The position numbers and the translations under genes were made by a program. The notes under the pieces were generated by a model, which was not told where the DNA came from, searched no databases, and saw only the letters and a list, made by a program, of their open reading frames with translations. From assembly GCF_900129905.1 (NCBI RefSeq), contig NZ_FQXG01000003.1, forward strand, positions 177,771-241,770: 64,000 bases of DNA. Direction: 5' to 3'. How positions within the stretch are numbered: position 1 is the first letter of the stretch; each line of letters opens with the position of its first letter. Positions 16,338-23,297 of the stretch are shown here, one piece after another. This DNA is from Ferrimonas marina. GTDB lineage: Bacteria > Pseudomonadota > Gammaproteobacteria > Enterobacterales > Shewanellaceae.

Positions 16338-16717
16338 CGCTACATCAGTCCTTTGAAGGGGATCAACGGGGTCATCCTAACCCACGGGTAAAACTTGGCA
16401 ATAGGGAGCCGCTGGCGGTGTTTCCGGGGGGTATTTGGGGTTATCGCTGCTGGCGGTGTGGAAGGGCCTTGATGCAGCTCTGCTGTTCACGTGGCGGAGG
16501 CCAGGCACAAAAAAGCCCGGGGTTAGCCGGGCTTCTCTGTCTTTCGTGTGTCTACCGGTGGGGGCTAATGCCCGCGTTTCCGGTAGCTCGCAGTTTGGGA
16601 GTATAGGGCCGCCATGGCGTGCGTCAATCCTGTTCAGTCTCCAGGGAGCCTATGTTCTGGCTTTGGCAAAGTGCTGGGCTGGCGGGGACGGCATAGCTCG
16701 AGGTGTTACGGGGGTGG
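16338..16717. other. Noncoding interval with terminator
   Basis: About 380 bp between YejK and the nucleotidyltransferase gene. It contains the hairpin at 16508-16536 and otherwise no convincing gene; open frames across it are shadow-like. Confidence 0.5.
16508..16536 (+). terminator. Rho-independent terminator-like hairpin
   Basis: A-run, then AGCCCGG-GGTTAG-CCGGGCT, then TCTCTGTCTTTC. The A tract on the left also allows function on the minus strand. The flanking genes both run leftward, so its natural target may be a short upstream transcript. Confidence 0.7.
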
Positions 16718-17716
16718 TTAGAGGTCCAGCTCATCAAGCTGTTGTGACTGTGCTGCTGGGAAGGCTTTGCGTATGGCCCGGCCACCGGGTAGGTCTGGCA
16801 TCTGTTCCGCCAGCAGGTTGGCCATTGCGCTCGCTTGTGCTTTGTCACGGATCTTCTTCTCTGGGCTTCTGTCTGGTTGCTTGCTCACATAGAGCTTGTG
16901 TAGGACGAACGCGCGGGGGTCGATCGTGTGCATGGTCACGGGCATGCCGCGCCCGTCAAATGCAGTGGCTGTAAACCGTGGCGAGGCGATCACCCATTTT
17001 AGTGTTGCGCTTCGTACAGGGATCAGGTCATCAGAGTCGAGTTGGCGCTCAAACTCGGTGGGTAGCATCTCATTGACCTGTCCCTGAGTGACAAAGTCCA
17101 CTTGATAGCCGCTGTCCGCTGAGGCGGAGAACTCATATCGTCCGCTCGTTCGTTTTACAAAAGTCTTATCGGCTTGCTGCAAGATGTTCAGGAGTCGATT
17201 TTGAGGGGCCTTGGAGATCACCTGCAGTGATTGCCTGGCATCAAAGAGCACGTCCAGATCGCCTGTGGCTAGCAGGGGTCCATCCATTAGGGCGCCAGCG
17301 CGGGACTCGTAGGCGTAAAGTGCGTTGGTGCCAATCACGCGATATGGGATGTCGTGCTTCTGTAGCGCCCTTAAAACCCTCGCTGCAGTAACAGGGAGGC
17401 GGTTGAGCCCGTTGGCGCGAACATAGGCGGCATGTGTTTTCAGGGTGTCCTCAAGTGATTCTTTGCGGCTGTCCCAATTGGCCTTACCTTCCTCAAACTG
17501 CTCTTTAAGTGCCTCGGTCTTCGCGCTCCTTCGGCCAAGGGATTTTGCGACCCTGCCAGAAACCGCCCGGTACAGGTACTCATGACCGCCGGACTTACGC
17601 CAGTGCATCGACCCAGCCACGGATGGCTTTCTCAATAGGTGGGCCTGGTACTGCTCAAAAAGCTGCAGGGCATCTACACGGGTTTTCGCCTGCTCTTCGT
17701 TTAATGGCAAATACAC
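16718..17716 (-). CDS. GSU2403-family nucleotidyltransferase-fold protein
   Basis: 332 aa. The diagnostic segment at residues about 125-155, VIGTNALYAYE followed by LATGDLDVLFDAR, is the GSU2403-type nucleotidyltransferase fold signature (GTxALxAYE then a D-x-D pair), as in domain family NTP_transf_8. The N-terminal 100 residues (Arg/Lys-rich helices, VSGRVAKSLGRRS) are also usual in that family. The DLD acidic pair is intact, so catalysis is possible; substrate unknown. Related nucleotidyltransferases occur as toxins of type IV toxin-antitoxin systems. A perfect 10-bp inverted repeat lies upstream (17739-17783) and may be its operator. Confidence 0.8.
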   Translation of the reverse strand: MYLPLNEEQAKTRVDALQLFEQYQAHLLRKPSVAGSMHWRKSGGHEYLYRAVSGRVAKSLGRRSAKTEALKEQFEEGKANWDSRKESLEDTLKTHAAYVRANGLNRLPVTAARVLRALQKHDIPYRVIGTNALYAYESRAGALMDGPLLATGDLDVLFDARQSLQVISKAPQNRLLNILQQADKTFVKRTSGRYEFSASADSGYQVDFVTQGQVNEMLPTEFERQLDSDDLIPVRSATLKWVIASPRFTATAFDGRGMPVTMHTIDPRAFVLHKLYVSKQPDRSPEKKIRDKAQASAMANLLAEQMPDLPGGRAIRKAFPAAQSQQLDELDL

Positions 17717-17738
17717 AATAAGCTCCTGTTTCTTTTGA

Positions 17739-17783
17739 GTTTATACACATTTTGGACAGAACTTTGGGCATTCGTGTATAAAC
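17739..17783 (-). promoter_or_regulatory. Long-spaced perfect inverted repeat upstream of the nucleotidyltransferase
   Basis: GTTTATACAC (17739-17748) and GTGTATAAAC (17774-17783) are exact reverse complements separated by 25 bp. They lie 23 bp upstream of the gene start, positioned like a repressor or looping operator. The sequence is unlike the TATAC-N4-GTATA family. Confidence 0.65.
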
Positions 17784-17978
17784 GTTGTATTTTCAGTTGC
17801 TTATATCAGATTAGCACAACTTACAAAGTGTGGGTGATCCTTATGCCTCGGGGCGGGGGTTTGTAGGTGCGGAGCACGATCGGTGGATCTTGAGAATACG
17901 GTGATCCGTTTGCTGAATGGTGCAGCTGGCGGTGGGTTGGTGTAAAGGCCCCGGACCTGTGAGGCCCGGGGCGGGGGC

Positions 17979-19388
17979 TTAGGCTGCCGCTGCGGTGAGG
18001 GCGCGGGGGGTGGTCAAGGCGGCCTGCGCGGCTTCAATGTGGCGTTTCAGCGCTGCCACAATGCGGCCATGCATGGGAACGTCGATGCTTTGGCCAATGA
18101 CCTCAGTAGCGGTCTCGTTGGTGAGCATCTCGGTGGTGAAGCTGGCGGGGATGCCCTGGAGCAGGCGCAGGATCTCCATGCTCGGCTTGTAGATGCGGTT
18201 GTCAGCGGTCTGGATGTAGACCGAATCCTTGGTGCCGCGATCCTGGCTCTTGGTCAGGGTGGGGGAGGTGGCGTCACCTTCCGCGATGACACGCAGGCGC
18301 GGGGTGCCGATGGCCTTCTGTACGGAGCTGTTCTCGGTCACGTCCTTGCACTGGTGCAGGCGGGGGGCCACCACGTCATTCCAAGCGTGCAGGGCGGAGG
18401 TGGCTTGCTCGGGCCAGTGGAACGGGGCCGCCAGCTTGGTGGCCACCAGATACCAGCGCTTGCGGGTAGTCAGGCCGGCTTGCTCCTTGCCAAGGCAAAC
18501 ATTCTGGTAGACGGTGTAACCCATGCGGCGCAGCTGGGTAGCGAAGGCAATGCCCAGCGGGCTGGAGCCGAAGCCTTCGACGTTCTCCACCATCAGGGTG
18601 GGGGCATCGATGTTGCGGATCAGGTCGATGGCCGGGAACACCATGTCCATGGTGGTGGCCAGCTCGTTAACGGCACGCTCACGCTCCTTCTTGCTCTTGA
18701 GCGGAGAGAAGTCATCGCACTGCAGGGACAGGTGCAGGTGGGCGATGTTCTCGCTGACCAGCTCAGCAATGCGCTGCATGTCGGCGTGGTAGATGTCCTC
18801 GTTGAACAGGTACTTGAGGTTGGAGGCGTTGGCCAGGGCGGACATGGCGCCGGTCTCGGTCTTGTCAACGCTGTCGCGCGCTTCCTGGGGGCGGTACTCC
18901 AGCACGGCACTGACCTCAAAGCCGTGTTGCTCCAGGCAGGCAACGTCCACGCCACCGGTGCAGGCCACGAAGGTGTTGAGGTTGGCGGGGGTGGCGGCTT
19001 CGCGCTCCACCGGCTCAATCAGTACCTCATTGCGGCGGAAGGTCACGCGAACGTGTGTGGCGTTGAGCAGCGCTTCTTGCAACAGGGCCTGCTTGCGGAT
19101 GTCGAACAGCGCTTCGTGCACGATGCCCTTGGCGCGGGTGTAGTCGCGCTGGTGCACCAGCTTGGCACCGGGCTGGTCGGCGCTGCAGCTGACAATGCGC
19201 ATGCCTTTGCCGGTACCCAGAGAGCCAACCTGGACGTGGGTGCCGGGCAGCATGCCGGTCATCAGGATGAGGTTGGTGCTGATCACCAGCTTACGCTTGG
19301 TCGGATCATCCTTGCGGATGCGCTGGACCTTGAGCGTTTTGGTGGCTACTTCCAGACCTTTTTCAATCTTGTTGCGAACCCAATCCAT
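17979..19388 (-). CDS. Divergent C5 cytosine-specific DNA methyltransferase
   Basis: 469 aa from the ATG at 19388; an in-frame extension would translate the promoter palindrome. Residues 1-125 are a unique N-terminal part. Then come the C5-methyltransferase motifs in order: motif I VACTGGVDVACLEQHGF, motif IV LSLQCDDFSPLK with the catalytic Cys, motif VI LMVENVEGFGSS, motif VIII TTRKRWYLVATK, and near the end EILRLLQGIPASF and IGQSIDVPMHG (motifs IX-X). The catalytic Cys is preceded by Gln rather than Pro, and motif I is degenerate, so activity or specificity may be altered. No restriction enzyme is adjacent, suggesting an orphan methylase for anti-restriction or gene control. Perfect TATAC palindrome upstream. 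Confidence 0.85.
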   Translation of the reverse strand: MDWVRNKIEKGLEVATKTLKVQRIRKDDPTKRKLVISTNLILMTGMLPGTHVQVGSLGTGKGMRIVSCSADQPGAKLVHQRDYTRAKGIVHEALFDIRKQALLQEALLNATHVRVTFRRNEVLIEPVEREAATPANLNTFVACTGGVDVACLEQHGFEVSAVLEYRPQEARDSVDKTETGAMSALANASNLKYLFNEDIYHADMQRIAELVSENIAHLHLSLQCDDFSPLKSKKERERAVNELATTMDMVFPAIDLIRNIDAPTLMVENVEGFGSSPLGIAFATQLRRMGYTVYQNVCLGKEQAGLTTRKRWYLVATKLAAPFHWPEQATSALHAWNDVVAPRLHQCKDVTENSSVQKAIGTPRLRVIAEGDATSPTLTKSQDRGTKDSVYIQTADNRIYKPSMEILRLLQGIPASFTTEMLTNETATEVIGQSIDVPMHGRIVAALKRHIEAAQAALTTPRALTAAAA

Positions 19389-19418
19389 GGTGTTTCCCCT
19401 TATCAAATCAACACCCTC

Positions 19419-19436
19419 AATATACCAAAGTATATT
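19419..19436 (-). promoter_or_regulatory. TATAC palindrome, copy 9, methyltransferase promoter
   Basis: AATATAC-CAAA-GTATATT, perfect 7-bp arms. Minus strand continues GAGGGTGTTGATTT, the conserved leader, then AAGGGGAAAC and the ATG at 19388. Confidence 0.82.
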
Positions 19437-19628
19437 TAAGATTGCCACTTTTAACGCCTTGATATTGAGAGAAAAATGCACTTTTTTCAATGCCACTTTG
19501 CCGGGTGGGCAGGGGATCGCCAGGGATCGGTTTGGGGCTGGTTCGATCCGCCAGCTGATCCTTTGGTCGAAGGGGTATTGTCGTTTTTCCGCTGACTGTG
19601 GTTACTATGGGTGTAGAGGGAGATATTT

Positions 19629-20306
19629 ATGCGTGTTGATGATGCGAAGGTGCTGTTGTCGCGCCTTCTGTTTAACCCTGAGAAATGGGATGCCGGCACG
19701 GTACGGCGGCTCTACCCGGACCTGGTGGAGCAAACCCAGGCGGTGGTGGGCGAAGTAGAGACGGTGTACCGGGTACTCTGCCTGCGGGATGTGACTGAGG
19801 CCATCGAGCCCCATAAAGCGTCGTCCTGCTCCCGTTCTCTGGCGTCGTGCATCGACATTGCCGACCAGATGCCTTCAGTGGTGTTCGCCGGCGGGGCCAT
19901 GGCTCGTCTTGATCGGCACTTTTTGGCTTTTCGCGTTTCTGGTGATCGGGTATTGCTGGACGTAGAGCAGGTGGTGTTGCCGGCGCTGGCGGACAAGCTC
20001 AAGAACGTCACCAATCACCGTATCGTCGGTAAAGGCCGTGAGCTGGTCCGGGTTGGCGATGCACTGCAGCTGATTGAGCAGGCCGGTGAGCAAGAGTTGG
20101 TGGTGGATCTGGAGGGCATCCGGCCACGGTGCCGGGCCAAGGTGGTCCCCAGCGTAGAGGGTAAGCGGATGCTGGCGGCGGCCAGTGCCGAGCTGCTTGG
20201 GCAGCACGATAAGTTTGTCGGGCCGGAGGAGGCAAAGCAGGCGAAGACCTGGCTGCGTCGGTTTGATGTGGGAGAGAGTAGCCGCGCAGAGCCGGCGTTA
20301 GCGTAA
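19629..20306 (+). CDS. Hypothetical protein, 225 aa, weakly ADP-ribosyltransferase-like
   Basis: Start at 19629, preceded by GAGGGAG. The order VYRVLCL (residue 46), SSCSRSLASCI (residue 66) and VLLDVEQVV (residue 108) recalls the R-S-E layout of ADP-ribosyltransferases (YR, SxS, ExE-like), but the Glu pair is incomplete, so this is only a suggestion. The C-terminus is basic and helical. It is followed 16 bp later by another small gene on the same strand. Confidence 0.6.
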   Translation: MRVDDAKVLLSRLLFNPEKWDAGTVRRLYPDLVEQTQAVVGEVETVYRVLCLRDVTEAIEPHKASSCSRSLASCIDIADQMPSVVFAGGAMARLDRHFLAFRVSGDRVLLDVEQVVLPALADKLKNVTNHRIVGKGRELVRVGDALQLIEQAGEQELVVDLEGIRPRCRAKVVPSVEGKRMLAAASAELLGQHDKFVGPEEAKQAKTWLRRFDVGESSRAEPALA

Positions 20307-20322
20307 CAGGAGGCCTAGGGCC

Positions 20323-20646
20323 ATGAAGAAGACTTGGGAATTCGCAGTGACGGGTAGTTCCTCCGAGGTGGTGACGGTGACCAATCACTGGTTGTTTGGG
20401 GCACGACTTTACGTTGGTGGGAAAAAGTTCGCCAGTAACTTCAATTTTGTCGATCTTGGCGGCAGTGTGAGCATGTACGCCCCTCTGCGGGATGGTTCCG
20501 CGCTGGAGGTCACTATGCAATCGGGCTTGTTCAGTGTTGAGGTGAGCGCAAATCGTATCCACGCTGAGTGGGGTGATTTGGTCCGGCAAGAGGTGTTCAA
20601 CTCCCGTTGGCGCGACGGCCGACAGGTAAAGCCCAGCAAGCCGTAG
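20323..20646 (+). CDS. Hypothetical beta-rich protein, 107 aa
   Basis: Good start: AGGAGGCC before the ATG at 20323. The sequence alternates short strands (VVTVTNHWLFGARLYVGGKKF; ALEVTMQSGLFSVEVSANRI) with a basic tail. Probably in an operon with the preceding gene. No family recognised. Confidence 0.68.
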   Translation: MKKTWEFAVTGSSSEVVTVTNHWLFGARLYVGGKKFASNFNFVDLGGSVSMYAPLRDGSALEVTMQSGLFSVEVSANRIHAEWGDLVRQEVFNSRWRDGRQVKPSKP

Positions 20647-20699
20647 GGTGTTGCCGGGGCAGTCTGGTAGGCCGCCAGCCGGCAGTGACCAGGTTCCTG

Positions 20700-21350
20700 C
20701 TAAACGGTGGCTTCGGCCGCCGTTTCTGTTTTCTGGCTGGGTGTGCCTTCCTGTGTGTTGTACAGGAAGCTATAGGGGTCCTCGCTGACCGGCACATTGC
20801 CGTACTTCTGTGCCCAGTCTTTGGGGTAGCCGGTGGCTTCAAAAAAGTGCTTGTCGTCAAAGCGGGCAAACAGCTCACGCAAGGCTTCTTCAAACTCGGT
20901 CCTGTTTTCGCACTGCCAGGCCTTGGACTTGCGGCGCAGGGTCTGTCGCGTCGTGCCTTCGGCACACCCAAGCCTTCGGCTGATATCGGCACTGGACATT
21001 CCGGTTACGGTCAGCAGGCAGATGGCCGTTTGCAGTGGGGTCAGCTCGTTGATGCGCTGGTAGTGCTCGGGGTTGATCATGTGGGCTGACTGGCTGAGCT
21101 TTCTGAGGTAGGCATTCATCTGGGCAAACTGACGCTGGAGTTTGGCGTATTCCTTTTTCAGCTGGGCGTGTTCTGCCTCCACCTTATCAACGCGAAGTTC
21201 AAGCGCCGCGTGCTTTTGTTCCAGGTTGGTCATCTTCTGGTGCGGGTCGACTGGTGCTTCACTACTGCTCATCTGCTCAATCCATCTCAAAGCCTCAATG
21301 CGTGACAATAGGATGCGAAATATGTCACGGCTAATCATGATCTTAGTCAT
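20700..21350 (-). CDS. Coiled-coil helix-turn-helix protein, 216 aa
   Basis: Residues about 40-85 form a coiled coil (NLEQKHAALELRVDKVEAEH onward), followed at 100-145 by a helix-turn-helix of sigma-70 region 4/LuxR type: LTPLQTAICLLTVTGMSSAD and ISRRLGCAEGTTRQTLRRK. It is therefore a probable DNA-binding regulator that forms oligomers through the coil. The start could also be an internal ATG at 21272. Its target is unknown; it is one of few candidate regulators in the window for the shared palindromes. Confidence 0.72.
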   Translation of the reverse strand: MTKIMISRDIFRILLSRIEALRWIEQMSSSEAPVDPHQKMTNLEQKHAALELRVDKVEAEHAQLKKEYAKLQRQFAQMNAYLRKLSQSAHMINPEHYQRINELTPLQTAICLLTVTGMSSADISRRLGCAEGTTRQTLRRKSKAWQCENRTEFEEALRELFARFDDKHFFEATGYPKDWAQKYGNVPVSEDPYSFLYNTQEGTPSQKTETAAEATV

Positions 21351-21486
21351 AGTGTTGAGTTTGGGTGGGGGCGGTAGCGGTGACGCTTGTATCGGTATTG
21401 GGATACAGAATGCGCCGGGGTGTATCTGATTTGGGATACACCACGGCGCTGCGTCGTCAGGATGGGGTCGATCGGGGGAGGATTGG

Positions 21487-22494
21487 CTACAGGCCCCAAA
21501 GTAGCGGAGTTGGGAGGTGGTAGCCGGTGATCGGCGGTTCGTTGGTGGGCTTAGCGTTGAGTGCCAGCCAAAGCCGGATGCGGGCCTGCTGCGGGGTGAG
21601 GCCTTCGTATCCCTGGAGTGTCAGGCCGTGCTGTTCGTACTTGCGCTGACTGCCCGGGTAGTAATGGGTGTCGTAGTTGTCACCGGTGAGGCAGCGGGTG
21701 GTGATCACCACAGGCTTACGGGTTTCCTGTCTCCAGTCCGCCAGCGCCCTGAGCATGTCGGCGGGAAGGGTGCCGGTACCCATGCCAGCGACAACCAGGC
21801 CGTCACAGTCGGTGAAGTGTGCGGGGTTGAACCGGGCACCGATGCTGCCGGTCAGGATCGGGATCTGGTGATCTTCTGGGGTGAGCTGGATCGGCAAGGA
21901 TCTGTGGCAGGGCAGGTTACCGTGCGGGAACTGGGGTCTGCCGGCTCTGATGTATCCAACCGGCCCTGCAGGCGACACGAAGGCGCTGAGGCGCTGTGAG
22001 TCGGCTTTGCGCAGCTGGCGGCCGAGGTGGATCTCTTCGTTCATCACCACCAGGGCGCCGGTGTGTTTCGCTATCGGGTGGCTGGCCACCAGAACGGCGT
22101 CGTGAAAGTTTCGCAGGCCGTCGTAACCCGGATCGGATTGTGGGCGCATGGCGCCGGTGATGATCAGTGGCTTGCCCAGTTCCATTGTGCTGTCCAGAAA
22201 GAACGCGACCTCCTCCATGGAATCGGTACCCATTAGCAGGATCACGGCATCAAAGTCCCGCTGCCAGCGCTCTATGGTGGCTTTGAGGTCCGCCAGCTGC
22301 AGCAGTGTCATGTCTGAGGCGGGCTGTTTGCCCAGCACGGAAACCTGGATCTCGTGGGATAGGTGTTCTGCCGCCAGCTTAAAGGCGGTGTGGTCTTCGT
22401 TGATAGAGCGGCCTGCTTGGCCGGCCACCTGGTGGATGGTGCCGGCGATGGAAATGACGTTGATGCGCATTGCGGGGTCCACGGTCTTTTTCAT
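21487..22494 (-). CDS. L-asparaginase family protein
   Basis: 335 aa. Family motifs: ISIAGTIHQ at residues 15-23 (the GGT motif with Ala for the first Gly but catalytic Thr kept), LMGTDSMEE near 87 (second catalytic Thr-Asp pair), ITGAMRPQS, LVVMNEEIH and the Lys in LRKADSQR. All residues needed for asparagine hydrolysis to aspartate and ammonia appear present. No signal peptide, so a cytoplasmic enzyme is likely. The start at 22494 has a weak ribosome site; 22470 is an alternative. A metabolic enzyme is unusual in this otherwise selfish-gene neighbourhood. Confidence 0.9.
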   Translation of the reverse strand: MKKTVDPAMRINVISIAGTIHQVAGQAGRSINEDHTAFKLAAEHLSHEIQVSVLGKQPASDMTLLQLADLKATIERWQRDFDAVILLMGTDSMEEVAFFLDSTMELGKPLIITGAMRPQSDPGYDGLRNFHDAVLVASHPIAKHTGALVVMNEEIHLGRQLRKADSQRLSAFVSPAGPVGYIRAGRPQFPHGNLPCHRSLPIQLTPEDHQIPILTGSIGARFNPAHFTDCDGLVVAGMGTGTLPADMLRALADWRQETRKPVVITTRCLTGDNYDTHYYPGSQRKYEQHGLTLQGYEGLTPQQARIRLWLALNAKPTNEPPITGYHLPTPLLWGL

Positions 22495-22640
22495 TAGGGT
22501 ACCGCGGCGTGCTGAAAACCTTGATAGCGGGCTGCTAACTAGGAGCTAGGCGCTAACTGTGCATAAAACTGCGCAAAATTGAAAAATCCTCGGGGATATA
22601 TCCGGCATTTTATTCATGAAGTGCATACCCGCTGCATATC

Positions 22641-22994
22641 TTACCGCAGTGCCTCTTGAGCGGCGGTCTGCTCCTGCTGCCTTACCGATCGCATGGCTGC
22701 CAGCGCTTTGTTCAGTCGGTGCACGTCGTCATCCACCAGCACCTGGAACTCCATAAACATGGGCCAGCCATCGACCCCTGCGGGTGAGGTCCGGTGCTTG
22801 CGCTTATCACCCAGGAACACGATGCTTTTGCCGTCTTTGGGCTGGGGCGGGTTGTCATCGAACATCAGGGGCATGAACACCAGGGGCAGCAGACTGGTAC
22901 CGCTGTGCTCAATCACCATATCGCTGGTGATGATGTGCCCGTCTAACAGGCCAGTGGCCAGGTCGATGATGGTTTCGTTGCTGATCGCACTCAT
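22641..22994 (-). CDS. Hypothetical protein, 117 aa
   Basis: Start at 22994 (MSAISNETIIDLATGLLDG) follows CAGGAACC. Pro-rich loop DDNPPQPKDGKS in the middle and a helical, Gln-rich C-terminus. No family recognised. It is the gene closest to the left edge of the replication region. Confidence 0.62.
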   Translation of the reverse strand: MSAISNETIIDLATGLLDGHIITSDMVIEHSGTSLLPLVFMPLMFDDNPPQPKDGKSIVFLGDKRKHRTSPAGVDGWPMFMEFQVLVDDDVHRLNKALAAMRSVRQQEQTAAQEALR

Positions 22995-23297
22995 GGTGGT
23001 TCCTGGTGGTGTAAGGCTGGCGGACACCAGCTCTGCCTGCATTGACTATAATCAGTGACGTTGGGTCTATCAACGCCATTGCTTGATGCTGCTAGACCGC
23101 TTTGTTTTCCAGTACCAAAAAGGCAACCAACCCTGCTACCTCTTGGGCTTAATAGAGATAATGAGGATCTCTTGGGGTTTATGGGTGAATGGGCAGATCA
23201 GGGTGTATTGTGGGATCTGGGTGATCGGCGGATCTGAGGGATCGGACGGATCTGGGGTTTTGCCTAAAGCCACTTGTGATAGGCCTTAGCACCCATC

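Noticed and set aside
18039-19439. 466-codon open frame on the plus strand
   Set aside because: It lies opposite the methyltransferase, is very rich in Gly/Ala/Val/His and shows no domain; it is a shadow of a GC-rich gene.
22540-22640. Possible oriT near repeats GTGCATA and CTGCATAT
   Set aside because: No recognisable nic site or adjoining relaxase; the repeats are too short to support it.
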